This document shows positions 33,560 through 45,779 of a stretch of DNA of 64,000 bases, one piece after another (position 1 is the stretch's first letter; each line of letters opens with the position of its first letter). The stretch is from Deroplatys truncata (taxonomy: Eukaryota; Arthropoda; Insecta; Mantodea; Mantidae): assembly GCA_030765065.1 (NCBI GenBank), contig CM060990.1, forward strand, positions 8,853,501 through 8,917,500. The letters are read 5' to 3'. Below the pieces are notes generated by a model that saw only the letters and a list, made by a program, of their open reading frames with translations, did no database searches and was not told where the DNA came from. Position numbers and translations under genes: made by a program.

Positions 33560-34678
33560 TGCGGCCGTCACCTTCTCATTCGTCCGTTGCTTTAGGCTTA
33601 CCTTGATGCTTCTCCCGTTGGTTCCAAGTTCGCAGTGTGTTGGTTCTCTTCAATTTTATCCTCGGCTAGCTGCAGTAATTTTCCTTAAACTATATGGGAG
33701 CATGGACTTATCCTCGGTAAAGGAATCGTAGATCTCGGGTGGTGATATAGGAAGACATAGACGTGCTTTGTTTATGAAAAGATGACACTGCCGTTTCTTT
33801 TTATTTGACTAACACACGTAGGATACAAAACTGGTATTGCCGCTGTAAAATACTGTCCACCGCTGTTAAAATGCGGCGCGGATGTGGCACGAAGTATAAA
33901 TATGCTTATTGTCTCTTTAAGAGTAGCGGATCTTAGGTGTGTTGCTAAAACTATATTTATTCTCTTTTTGGCGCGATGTCTCACACATCCTGCAGCATCT
34001 CTCCCTGACCACACAGGACAAAAACTGTCGAACAAACTGCCTTGCTAAACTGACATAAAAAACTGCCTTGCTAAAACTCCATGACACAACTGTCTTGCTA
34101 AAACTGCCGACAAACTGCCTCGAATTTGCTCCAAACAGATCCATTTATAGTCTCAGGTTTCTGAGGCTGCTTCCTTTCCTATTGGTCCATTTTTAGCGCC
34201 ACTCGACGCGTCTAACTATTTTGAATAAACTTCCAAGGATCTCACTGGTCCAAGTTTAATATAAATCGCGGCTTTTCCAACATTTACCGTTAGGCTATCT
34301 GTCTCGCTCACTTGGTCACGGGAATTATCAAATAAAGGGACAAAGGCGTTACACCCTCGCTGTAGGAATAATGGCACTGCGACCGAAGAGATGTCATAAA
34401 CCTAGGTTTTCTGCCTTCAAAGGCACTATTCCTGTAGCTAAAACATTTCGTCGTGGACAGTATTTCAACATAGCGCTTAAATTATTTACATTAAACCATT
34501 TATAACTCTACCAATATTAGTAACCTAGATAGATACATAACGTTAAATCACCCTTCTTAAAATATACAAGCAGTATGAGAAAAAGATATTTACATAGTAC
34601 GATTTAACATCAATAAAAGTTAATTAATAAATTATCTATAATTACAGTTCTCGGGCCCGGCCTAGAGTTGCCGTTTCA
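33560..34678 (-). repeat. 5' LTR
   Basis: 1,119 bp, TG...CA ends, ~98% identical to the 3' LTR. It abuts the satellite at 34,679. Confidence 0.92.
34144..34185 (-). promoter_or_regulatory. LTR promoter: CCAAT and TATA boxes
   Basis: On the minus strand CCAAT (34,185-34,181) precedes TATAAA (34,149-34,144) by about 30 bp inside the 5' LTR. The same pair sits at 30,831-30,872 in the other LTR. Transcription would run toward the gag-like frame. Confidence 0.5.
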
Positions 34679-36530
34679 CACCACAAACATAACACCACCG
34701 TAGTACACATAAACAGCTCCAGAAATATAATACCACCGTAGCACACATAAACAGCTCCAGAAACATAATACCACCGTGGCTCAGATAAACAGCTCCAGAA
34801 ACATAACACCACCGTAGCACACATAAACAGCACCACAAACATAATACCACCATAGCACACATAAACAGCACCACAAGCATAATACCACCGTGGCAAGGAT
34901 AAACAGCACGACAAACATATTACCATTGTAGCAACATAAACAGCTCCACAAACATAATACCACAGTGGCACAGATAAGCATCTCCACAAATATAATACTA
35001 CCGCAGCACTCATAAACGGCTCCACAAAAATAATACCACCGTGGCACAGATAAACACCACCACAAGCATAATACCACCGTAGCAGAGATAAACAGCACCA
35101 CAAACATAATACCACCGTGGCACAGATTAACTGCTCCAAAAATAATACCACCGTGGCACAAATAAACAGCTCCATACAAATAATACCACCGTGGCACAGA
35201 TAAATAGCACCACAAATATAATACCACCGTAACACACATAAACAGCACCAAAAACGTAATACCACCGTGGCACAGCTAAACAGCACCACAAACATAATAC
35301 CCCTGTGGCAAACATAAACAGCACCACAAATATAATACCACCGTGGCACAGATAAACAGCACCACAAACATAATTCCACCGTGGCACACATAAACAGTAC
35401 CACAAACATAATACCTCAGTGGCACAGATAAACAGCACCACAAACCTAATACCACCGTAACACTCATAAAAGTTGCACAAACATAATACCACCGTAGCAC
35501 ACATAAACAGCACCACAAACATAATCCCACCGTGGCACAGCTAAACAGCACCACAAACATAATACCGCTGTGGCAAACATAAACAGCACCACAAATATAA
35601 TACCACCGTGGCACAGATAAACAGCACCACAAACATAATTCCACCGTGGCACACATAAACAGCACCACAAACATAATACCTCAGTGGCACAGATAAACAG
35701 CACCACAAACCTAATACCACCGTAACACTCATAAACAGTTCCACAACCATAATACCACCGTAGCACAGATAAACAGCACCACAAACATAATACCACCGTA
35801 GCACAGATAAACGGTACCAAAACATAATACTACCGTGGCACACATAAACAGCACCACAAACATAATACCACCGTAGCACACATAAACAGCACCACAAATA
35901 TAATACCACCGTGGCACTGATAAACAGCCCCACAAACATAACACCACCGTAGCATACATAAACAGCACTACAAACATAATCCCACCGTGGCACAGATAAA
36001 CAGCACAACAAACATAATACCACCGTGGCACAGATAAACAGCACCACAAACATAACACGACCGTGGCACAGATAAACAGCTCCACAAACATAATACTACC
36101 CTGGCACAAATAAGCAGCACCACAAACCTAATACCACCGTAGCATGCCTAAAAAGCACCACAAACATAATACCACCGTAGCACACATAAACAGCTCCACA
36201 ATCATAATACCACAGTAGTACGCATAAACAGCTCCACAAACCTAATACCACCGTGACACAGTTAAACATCACCACAAACATAATACCACCGTAGCATGCA
36301 TAAACAACACCAGAAACATAATACCACCTCAGCACAGATAAACATCACCACAAACGTAATACCACCATAGCACAGATAAACATCACCACAAACATAATAC
36401 CACCGCAGCACACATAAACAGCACCACAAACATAATACCACCATTGCACAGATAAACAGCACCACAAACATAATACCACCGTAGCACACATATACAACTT
36501 CACAAACATAATACCACAGCAGCACGCACA
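34679..36530. repeat. 38-bp satellite array, right part (~49 copies)
   Basis: Continuation of the same 38-bp array after the LTR element, in the phase expected from the 4-bp target duplication. A seven-unit block is duplicated with a 265-bp offset (starts 35,271 and 35,536), including diagnostic variants CAGCTAAACAG, CCTCAGTGGC and ACAAACCTAATACC. Long minus-strand open frames are phase-shifting artefacts as in the left part. Confidence 0.95.
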
Positions 36531-39500
36531 ACCAGCACCACCACAATAATACCAGTACTACACTCATCACCTCCACAATAACACAGCCACTACAGCGACC
36601 ACCTCCACATTGACATAACCGCTTCAGAGCTGACCTACGGAATAACACAGGCACTACATCTATCAACACCACCATCATACCACCACTACAATAATCGACA
36701 CCACCATAATAACATCACCACTACAGCAATCGACACCAAATAAAATCACCACTACAGCCATCTCTACCACAATAACATTACCACTACAGCCACCACCACC
36801 ACCACAATAACATCACCACTACAGCCATCGCCACCAAGCCACCACCACCACAATAACATCACCACTACAGCCTTCGCCACCACACTAACATCACCACTAA
36901 AGTCACCACCAAATAAAATCACCACTACAGCCATCGCTACCACAATAACATTACCACTACAGCCACCACCACCACCACAATAACATTACCACTACAGCCA
37001 CCACCACCACCACCACCACCACAATAACATCACCACTACAGCCATCGCCACCAAGCCACCACCACCACCACAATAACATGACTACTACAGCCTTCGCCAC
37101 CACACTAACATCACCACTACAGTCACCACCACCACCACAATAACATTACCAGTAAAGCCATCCCCACAACAATAAGATCATGACTACAGCCATCGCAACA
37201 AAGACAATATAATCACCACTACAGCCATCGCCACCAAAATAACATCACAACTACAGCCATCGCCACCACAATAACATCGCTACTACAGCCAACGTTAGCA
37301 CAATAACATCGCTACTACAAACATCGCTACCACAATAATATCACCAGTACAGCCACCACCACCACCACCACCACCACAACAACATCAATTTTATAGCCAT
37401 CGTTACCACAATAACATCACCATTACAGCCATCTCCACCACAATAACATCAGCACTACACCCATCGCCACCACTATAACATCACTACTTCAGCAATCGCT
37501 ACCACAATAACATCACCATTACAGCCACAACCACAATAACATCATCACTACAGCCATCGCCACCAAGACAACAACATCACCTCTACAGCTACCACCACAA
37601 CAATGACATCACCAATACAACCATCTCCACCACAATAACATCACCACTACAGCCACAACCACCACAATAACACCACCACTACAGCCATCCCCACCACAAT
37701 AACATCATCACTACAGCTATCGCCACCAAGACAACAACATCAACTCTACAGCTACCACCACCACAATGACATCACCAATTCAGCCATCTCCACCTCAATA
37801 ACATAACACTACAGTCATCGCCACCAGCAGAATAACATCACCACTACAGCCATCGCCACCACAATAACGTTACCACTAAACAATCGCCACCACAATAACA
37901 TTACCACTACAGCCATCGCCACCACAATAACATCACCGCTTCTGCCATCGCTACCACAATAACATCACTACTACAGCCACCACCACAATAGCATCACCAC
38001 TACAGCCATCGCCACCGGCACAATAAGATCATCACTACAGCCATCGCAACCAAGACAATATAATCACCACTACAGCCATCGCCACCACAATAGCATCACT
38101 ACTACAGCCATCGCAACCACAATACCATCACTACTACAGCCATCGCTACCACCATAACATCACTACTACAGCCACCACCACAATAACATCACCACTACAG
38201 CCATCGTCACCAGCACAATAAGATCATCACTACAGCCATCGCAACCAAGACAATATAATCACCACTACCGCCATCGCCACCACAATAACATCACTACTAC
38301 TGTCATCGCAACCACAATAACATCACTACTTACTACAGCCATCGCCACCTTATTAACATCACCACTACAGCCATCGCTACCACAATAACATGAGTACTAC
38401 AGCTATCGCCACCAGAATAACATCACCACTACAGCCATAACCACCACCACAATAACATCACCACTACAGCCATCGCCACCACAATAACATCACCACTACA
38501 TCTATCGCCACCACAGTAACATCACCACTACAGCCATCGCCACCGCCACAATAACAACACCACTACAGCCATCGCCACCACAACAACATCAGCACTACAG
38601 CCATCTTCACCACAATAACATCAGCACTACAGCCATCGCTACAACAATATCATGACCACTACAGCCATCGCTCCCACAATAATAGCACCAATACAGCCAT
38701 CGCCACCACAATAATATCACCACTGCAGCCATCGCCATCACAATAACATCACTACTACAGTCATCGCTACCACAATAACATCAGCACTACAGCCATCTCC
38801 ACCACAATAGCATCACCACTACAGTCATCACTACCACAATAACATGACCACTACTGCCATCGCTACCACAATAGCATCAGCACCACAGCAATCGCTACCA
38901 CAATAACATCACTACTACAGCCATCGCCACCACAATAACAGCAGCACTAGAACCATCCCCATTACAATAACATCAGCGCTACAGCCACCACCACCACCAC
39001 AATAACATCACCACTGCAGCCATCGCCACCGTAATAACATCACTACTAGAGCCATCGCCACCACAATAGCATTACCACTATAGCCATCGCTACCACAATA
39101 ACATCACTACTACAGCCATCGCTACCACAATAACATCTCCACTACAGCCATCTCTACCACAATAACATCACTATTACAGCCATCGCCACCACAATAGCAT
39201 CACCCCTACAGCCATCGGCTCCACAATAACCTCACCACTACAGTCATCGCTACCACAAAAACAGCACCACTACAGCCATCGCTACCACAATAACATCACC
39301 ATACAACCATCGCCACCACAATAGCATCAGTACTACAGCCATCGCCACCACAATAACATCACTGCTTACTACAGCCATCGCCACCACAGTAACATCACTA
39401 CTACAGCCTTCGCCATCACAATAACATCACCACTACAGCCATCACCACTACAGCCATCGCCCCCACAATAGCAATACTACTACAGCCATCGTCACCACAA

Positions 39501-40440
39501 TAACATCACTACTTACTACAGCCATCGCCACCACAGTAACGTCACTACTACAGCCATCGCCACCCCAATAACATCATCACTACAGCCATCTCCACCACAA
39601 TAACATCAGTACTATAGCCATCGCCACCACAATAACATCACCACTACTTTCATCGCTACCACAATAGCATCACCACTGCAGCCATCGCCACCACAACAAC
39701 ATCACCACTACAGCCATCTCCACCACAGTATCATCACCACTACAGGCATCGTCACCGACACAATAACATCACCACTACAGCCATCGCCACCACAACAACA
39801 TTAGCACTACAGCCATCTCCAACACTATAACATCAGCACTACAGGCATCGCTACAACAATAACATGACCACTACAGCCATCGCTACCACAATAATAGCAC
39901 CAATACAGCCATCGCCACTACAATAACATCACCACTACAGCCATCGCCACCACAATAACATCACCACTACAGCCATTGCCACCACAATAACATCACCGCT
40001 ACAACCATCGCTACCACCATAACATCACTACTACAGCCACCACCACAATAACATCACCACTACAGCCATCGTCACCAGCACAATAAGATCATCACTACAG
40101 CCATCGCAACCAAGACAATATAATCACCACTACCGCCATCGCCACCACAATAACATCACCACTACAGCCATCGCTACCACAATAACATGAGCATTACAGC
40201 CATCGCCACCAGAATAACATCACCATTACAGCCATCACCACCACCACAATAACATCACCACTACAGCCATTGCAACCATAATAACATCGCCACTACAGCC
40301 ATCGCTACCACAATAACATCAGCAGTACAGACAGCGCCACCCTAATAACATTACTACTACTATAGCCATCCTCACCAAAATAATAATCATGATTACTACA
40401 ACGATTACCACCACAATAATGTCATAGCTACCGCGTCGAC
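36531..40440. repeat. 32-bp C/A-rich satellite array (>110 copies)
   Basis: Copies of a 32-bp unit have the core CAGCCATCGCCACCACAATA and ACATCACCACTA, interspersed with (ACC)n stretches such as ~37,001-37,020. Higher-order duplications are visible: 38,161-38,290 is repeated at 40,026-40,155 with offset 1,865 and near identity, and 38,570-38,720 matches 39,784-39,940. The unit shares words with the 38-bp unit, and the two grade into each other over 36,480-36,740. There are no genes. Confidence 0.93.
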
Positions 40441-42165
40441 ATCACAATAAGTTCACCATTGTCCCCACCATAATACTAGTGTTGCAGCCATAACGACCAG
40501 AATGCGACCACCACTATAGCCATCGCTACCACAGGAAATCCCCACTGCAGCTATTATTTGCACTAGCACTGCAGCCATCCCCACCATAGTAACATCATCA
40601 CTGCAGCCGCTAGCACCGTAACACCACCAGTTCAGCCAGAACCATCACAATAGTAAAACCACAGTAGCCAATAACAGCATCGTTGCCACAGCCATACCAG
40701 CAACACAGCCACAATAACACCAGCACTACTGCATCACCAACATCATCACAATAATAACAACAACAGTACATTCATGTCCACCATCAATACCAAAACCATC
40801 CCAGCACAACTAATACAGTAAAATCATTACAGCCATTAAAAGCATCACCAGAATAACACCACCACCACAGCCATTATCACCACCTCTAACTCAGCCGTTC
40901 CAACAACACTGTTACAATAGCAACACCACTACAGCCATCAGTAGCATGAACACCACTACAGCATTTACCAGCGTAACTACCACAGCCATGTTAGCATCAC
41001 TTCCACAATGACACCACCTTTTGAGTCATTACCAGCATAATATCACCACTACAGCCATACGTACCACAAGAACGCCTAGACTATAGCCATCAACTCCATA
41101 ATGACAACACTATATCCGAACCGCCACAATTTTGAGCATCAAAACTATAACATTACCGCTATATCAATCACCACCAAAATAACACCATCACTACGGTCAT
41201 CATCACCATGATACCACCCTCACTCAGCTACAATCAATATCACCATCACCACCTCAACCACCACCATTACAGCCACTGCCGCCGTATCAGCATCACCACC
41301 GCCACCACAAACACCATCACCCTTAACCACCACGTACATAGCATCACCAACCCAAAAACTACCATATCAACCATTGCTACCCTATCAACGTCACCAGCAC
41401 CGTCACCACGACCACCACCTCCTTCAACTGCCACAAACACACCATCAGCCCCTCGTAAACCATCATATCAGCCTTTGCCACTCTATCAGCGACAGCACCG
41501 CTTCCAGCACAACCACCACCACTGTTACAGCTACCATGATAATGATAATATAATCATCACTGTTATCATCAGAACCTACATCAGTATATCACTATCAAAC
41601 CACGACACTTATAGCTATTACCATCATCACTAGAATCACCATTACTAATCATCATCGGTACACCACCACGATCACCAGTTATAAGCTACTATTACTATCA
41701 TCACTAGCATTGCCTTAAACACTCTACCATCGCCACATCGCCAAAACAACCACCGTTATAGCTACCTTTCCATTATCACTAGCGTTGCCATTTTTACATC
41801 ATAATCATCACATCACCAAAACCGGCACAGTTATAGCTACCAATACCATCATAACTAGAAATTCTATAAATACATCACAGTCACCGCATCACCAAAACCA
41901 GCACCTTTATGGCTATCATTACCATCATCACTAACATTGCTATTACCACACCACCATAACCACCACAGTTAAAACTACTTGTGCCACCATTACTACGTCA
42001 CTACACTATCACGGCCACCAGATATAAGCTACTACTATCATCACCACCATAATCGCCACAGCTTCCACCATTCTCTGGTGGACATCAACGTTCATATGAC
42101 AGTTGACTGCGAGTTAAATGATAATGCACACCACCATCACAGCAGCTTTGTAGCACAGTCCAGTA
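40441..42165. repeat. Decayed flank of the 32-bp array
   Basis: The C/A-rich composition and words such as CACCACTACAGCCAT persist, but periodicity fades steadily to the right. A histidine/threonine-rich open frame (41,208-41,633) is a compositional artefact. Confidence 0.8.
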
Positions 42166-43400
42166 ACTAGGTTTATGGCTATAAAGCTTTCATCAGATTG
42201 CCTATATGCTGTGTAAATACTACACTAGTACTATGATATGTGTGTATCTTGATAGACCAAAACTGCAATATAAGAATGAACATATCTGCGCAAAATTCCT
42301 ATAACAATGATATAAAGATTCGTAACAAAATATACTTGAACCTCTCTTCCTTCACTTTATAACAATGTTATGACATGAAAGTGATGCAAGGTATCAATGT
42401 CACACCATGCCAATACAGAGACTATCACAAGAACTTGAATAAAACGTTTTGTGTGTTCCATTCACATGTCTTTCTGTACCAACTATTGCTTATTTTTATA
42501 CAGATTCTACAAGCTATTGTTACACATCTTTCTATGCAGTTCATATTAGTCGAGATACGTGTTTGCAGAAGTATCTTTATGACACAGTTCGTTGTAGATA
42601 CACGGTGGATAAAGGAAACCGAAGCTACAACCGAATGTTTAAAAGCGGGTCGCTAAATGCGGGCTTTGAAATTCCAATCTCTTTCCATGACTTCACGAGC
42701 TGTATGTGAGAGCACTTCAAAAATTTTGTTGAAAAAATTCAAATCAATAAGAATGGATATCCCTGAAATGGCTGAGGCAACAAAAAAGTTATTTGAAATA
42801 AGCTTAGTTTTAATGAGATGCACGTTTTCTGTGTAGTAAGGTTCTGTCTCTATCTTATGGTCGTACAAAATGTTTACTCATAAGGAGGACGTGACATGCT
42901 ATTCGCAGTAAATCAGATATAGATTTTATTTTACATGTAAATAGATTAGAAAATGGTACTTGAATCAAAATTGTTAGACACTTTTGAGAAGAAAAGAATC
43001 ACGAAATGAACTGAAACCAAGTGTTCCATTGTAAGGGCAGTCTGCGTGGGACATTGTCTTCAAAGTCTTCTGGTCGCACATTTGAGGTACGTAAGTTAAA
43101 TATGAAGTTCGGTATTTATCCAACATTTCTTTTCTGAGTTTTTCTGTTCATACACAATGGAGCTTCTTCTAAAACTGCTTATTTGGATTCAGGTGAGTAG
43201 GGATATGATGCCGCATCAAACATTAAGAGGCCGACAATTAATTGATCACTCCTGTAATACATCACCTCCTTAGGGCATTTGCCGACAAAGCATCCGACGT
43301 ATCTAAGTGCTTGTCAGCTATCAAGTTTGATTGACAAAGGTTGACAGGGGGTTGTGAAGGGTTGACGTGGTTTGGCACATATTATTAATTTGATGACGAT
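42166..43400. other. Unrecognised sequence with a dispersed-repeat copy
   Basis: No gene recognised. A copy of the ~0.7-kb repeat lies at ~42,440-42,800. GC content rises from ~43,250. Confidence 0.45.
42440..42800 (+). repeat. Dispersed ~0.7-kb repeat, distant copy
   Basis: Landmarks in the same order as at 20.1-20.9 kb: TTCCATTCACATG, CTACAAGC, TTCGTTGTAGATA, GTCGCTAAATG, GGCTTTGAAATTCC, then AAAAAATTCAAATCAATAA. This supports a dispersed element rather than a local duplication. Confidence 0.55.
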
Positions 43401-43404
43401 CAGA

Positions 43405-43425
43405 CACGTGTTCAATTATCACGTG
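43405..43425. promoter_or_regulatory. Paired CACGTG sites
   Basis: Two CACGTG hexamers (43,405-43,410 and 43,420-43,425), 9 bp apart, form a larger palindrome (GACACGTG and CACGTGTC). A CATAAATAG word lies ~85 bp downstream and three TTGAC repeats ~60-80 bp upstream. CACGTG is the E-box bound by bHLH factors. A regulatory role is only suggested by spacing, and no gene is recognised downstream. Confidence 0.3.
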
Positions 43426-43522
43426 TCATTGGCTTCAAAGTATCGAAGCCGCGGACAAAGGATCTGCGACCCCTCTGTGGCTGGAAGCCGCCGCCTCTGC
43501 CATAAATAGTTGGTCACATGTG

Positions 43523-43833
43523 GTTGTTTGATTAACGTAATTAAGTGTTTAATAATAGACTTCAACGGTAAGTTAGCGATAAAGACTACCGATAGGGGTT
43601 AGGGAATGTGACACTTAAACGTTATTCGTATGTCAAAGTTACCGCTGTTACTTATAGTTGTTTGATTAATATAATTAAGTGTTTAATAACGGACTTCAAC
43701 GGTAAGTTAGCGATAAAGACTACCGATAGGGGTTAGGGAATGTGACACTTAAACGTTATTCGTATGTCAAAGTTACCGCTGTTACTTATAGTTGTTTGAT
43801 TAATGTAATTAAGTGTTTAATAACCGACTTCAA
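43523..43833. repeat. 134-bp tandem repeat, 2.3 copies
   Basis: Units start at 43,523, 43,657 and 43,791 with an exact 134-bp period. The first two differ at only a few positions, so the duplication is recent. Contains GATAAAGACTACCGATAGGG. Confidence 0.95.
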
Positions 43834-43901
43834 TACCCTCTATCGCTACAAGCCTCCCGTAATAAAATTAACAGGATCCCCAAGAATGTAAGGTTCTTTC
43901 C

Positions 43902-43941
43902 AGGACGATTAAATCAAGCAACATTTTGATTTAATCGTCCT
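43902..43941. other. Perfect 16-bp hairpin
   Basis: The arms AGGACGATTAAATCAA (43,902-43,917) and TTGATTTAATCGTCCT (43,926-43,941) are exact reverse complements around an 8-nt loop. No T-run follows. It may be a recombination scar or a remnant of a short inverted-repeat element. Confidence 0.75.
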
Positions 43942-44589
43942 TGAGTTTTGATCGGATTTTTGTATATTAAGGTTGATACTCGGTTGCATGGTAAAGAAAG
44001 CATATAAATTGATTCCGTCTATTCTCAAGCATGCATAAATGGAAAATTACTATCAGATAACATAGACCTTAGACATCTCTTTGCAATAACTAGACAAACT
44101 TTTAGGCTGATTTTCGTGTACAGGCTTTTTATAATTATTTCCGATTGATTGACATTATAATTAAAAATAAAGTAAATAATTTTAGTCTTTGAACATTCCT
44201 TAGACAAAAACGCTATTGCACTCCTCTACATGGACAGCGACAGAAGAATATTCAAATAAAAATAAATAATCGAGCATTCAAAACCATTCAAAGTATAAAG
44301 ACTTAAACAATCGATTACTAAAGGCATGCATACACACTGTGTACAACACATAAAAACGGCAGGAAGACATTGATGCTAAGTATACGATAATTCAGGCTAC
44401 AATGGCACACGTAAGCTTATAATCGCATTATCATAATGATTTGCCTCAATAGCCATTATATAAATATTGAAATAAAAATACAAATATTGTAAGTTATACA
44501 TAACATCCGACAGTAACAAGTAGGAAAACCTTTCTATAAAATATTTAGGCTCAAACTGATTTTAAACCAATCAGACCTTTTCATACATG
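43942..44589. other. No recognisable feature
   Basis: AT-rich sequence without motifs. Confidence 0.4.
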
Positions 44590-45610
44590 CATTGTCGTTC
44601 GATTGCACAGAACAATTTTACAAGTTTATGAAGATTTCTGAAAGCAGACGCGAGGTGAGGAACCAGCTGGTAACGCTCGTCTTGAGTTCATCGAAGGTTT
44701 GAAATCATTGACCACCCAGCCACCATTTCAAATGCAGGAAGAGGGAATAGTTGCTTGATGCCAGGCCAGGACTCTACGTATGGTGGTCAAAGAGTTCCTA
44801 ACGAAACTCTTGAATCTTCTCTTTGGTTTTGGCAGCCGCGTGCGGGCGTGTGTTGTCGTGCAGGAGGATAATGCCAGTCGACAGTTTCCAGCGGCGTCGA
44901 TTTTGGATCGCACATCCCTGGTAAGCATTGTAAAGTACACCTCAGCTGTAATTGTTGACCCACGGTCCATGAAATCGATCAAAAGGAGGCCCCTTTAATC
45001 TCAAAATACGGTCGCCATCATTTTGCGATTCGTGTACGGCGATTGCTTACACTTTTTTGGTTTGGGTAAACTGTAAGAGGGCCACTGCATTGGTCGTTCT
45101 TTAGATTCTGCGTTGGTGTACGCTATCCATGTCTCGTCGCCCTAACAATAAGGAAAACAAACCATCTCCATCTTGTCTATAGCGCTGCAAAAATTGTGCA
45201 CTATGCATTATCTTTGTGCTGACCGGTGAGCAGTTTTGGCACCCACGTCGCAAAAAGTTTCCGATAACTAAGCTATTCATTGACAATCCTGTAAAGCGAG
45301 GTTCGAGCAGCATTTGGGAATTCATCAGCCAGACCATTAATCGTCAAACTCCGATCGCTTCGATGTCTTTGGTTCACTTACTCAACGATGTCGTCGATCC
45401 AAATCCTGGGCCTACTACTCCGCTGTTCATCGTTCACATTTGTGCGTCCATTTCGAATATCTCGACACCAGTGTCGAACCTGTTTCTCACTCATATCCGG
45501 TCCATACACGAGGCATAACTCCGCAGCTGACGATTCTTTTGCCAACAAAAATCTAATCACACCGCGCACTTCACAAATGGCGGGATTTGCGATTGTCACA
45601 GCCATTGCGA
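44590..45610 (-). pseudogene. Mariner transposase pseudogene, second lineage
   Basis: On the minus strand from 45,605: IANPAICEVRGVIRFLLAKE, MSEKQVRHWCRDIRNGRTNV, SLTINGLADEFPNAARTSLY and YRKLFATWVPKLLTGQHKDN follow one another with stops and shifts. GDETWIAYT (first catalytic aspartate, in a shifted frame) and ILLHDNTRPHAAAKT (second) come next. The third motif reads SPGLASSNYSLFLHLK, where Asn replaces the expected catalytic Asp. It is nearly full length but broken repeatedly. Terminal inverted repeats were not identified. The start matches the deleted mariner at 11,868. Confidence 0.88.
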
Positions 45611-45779
45611 TCTGCTCTCACCGACTGGTAAACGCCTATAGTGATACACAAACACTGCGGTAGGCTCCTCAGGAGTCGGTAGACAGTACTTCAGGCGTGA
45701 AACGTCATTCAGGCCTATCAGCCGCTAAATATTGTTCACAGGACCTTAGTTTTGGTATACGACTCGTACTTTCCTCATT

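Larger units (their letters stand above)
30244..34678 (-). mobile_element. Non-autonomous Ty3/Gypsy-type LTR retrotransposon
   Basis: Two long direct repeats (30,244-31,366 and 33,560-34,678) begin TG and end CA and enclose a 2.2-kb interior. The element lies on the minus strand, so the right LTR is the 5' LTR. A tRNA-Lys primer site abuts it. The target CACC is duplicated (30,240-30,243 and 34,679-34,682), and the satellite phase continues on both sides, so the insertion is exact. The interior encodes a gag-like coiled-coil protein and the C-terminal tail of integrase. Protease, RT, RNase H and the integrase core are gone. A polypurine tract next to the 3' LTR is not obvious. It must have been mobilised in trans by a full-length relative. 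Confidence 0.92.

Noticed and set aside
34642..36335. Further long minus-strand open frames (up to 255 codons)
   Set aside because: Same satellite artefact on the right side of the LTR element.
41208..41633. 141-codon His/Thr-rich plus-strand frame
   Set aside because: Compositional product of the decayed C/A-rich satellite. It has no domain and sits among similar frames.
43523..43833. CRISPR array
   Set aside because: Direct repeats are contiguous without unique spacers, and the genome is clearly eukaryotic. The same applies to the 60-bp, 38-bp and 32-bp arrays.
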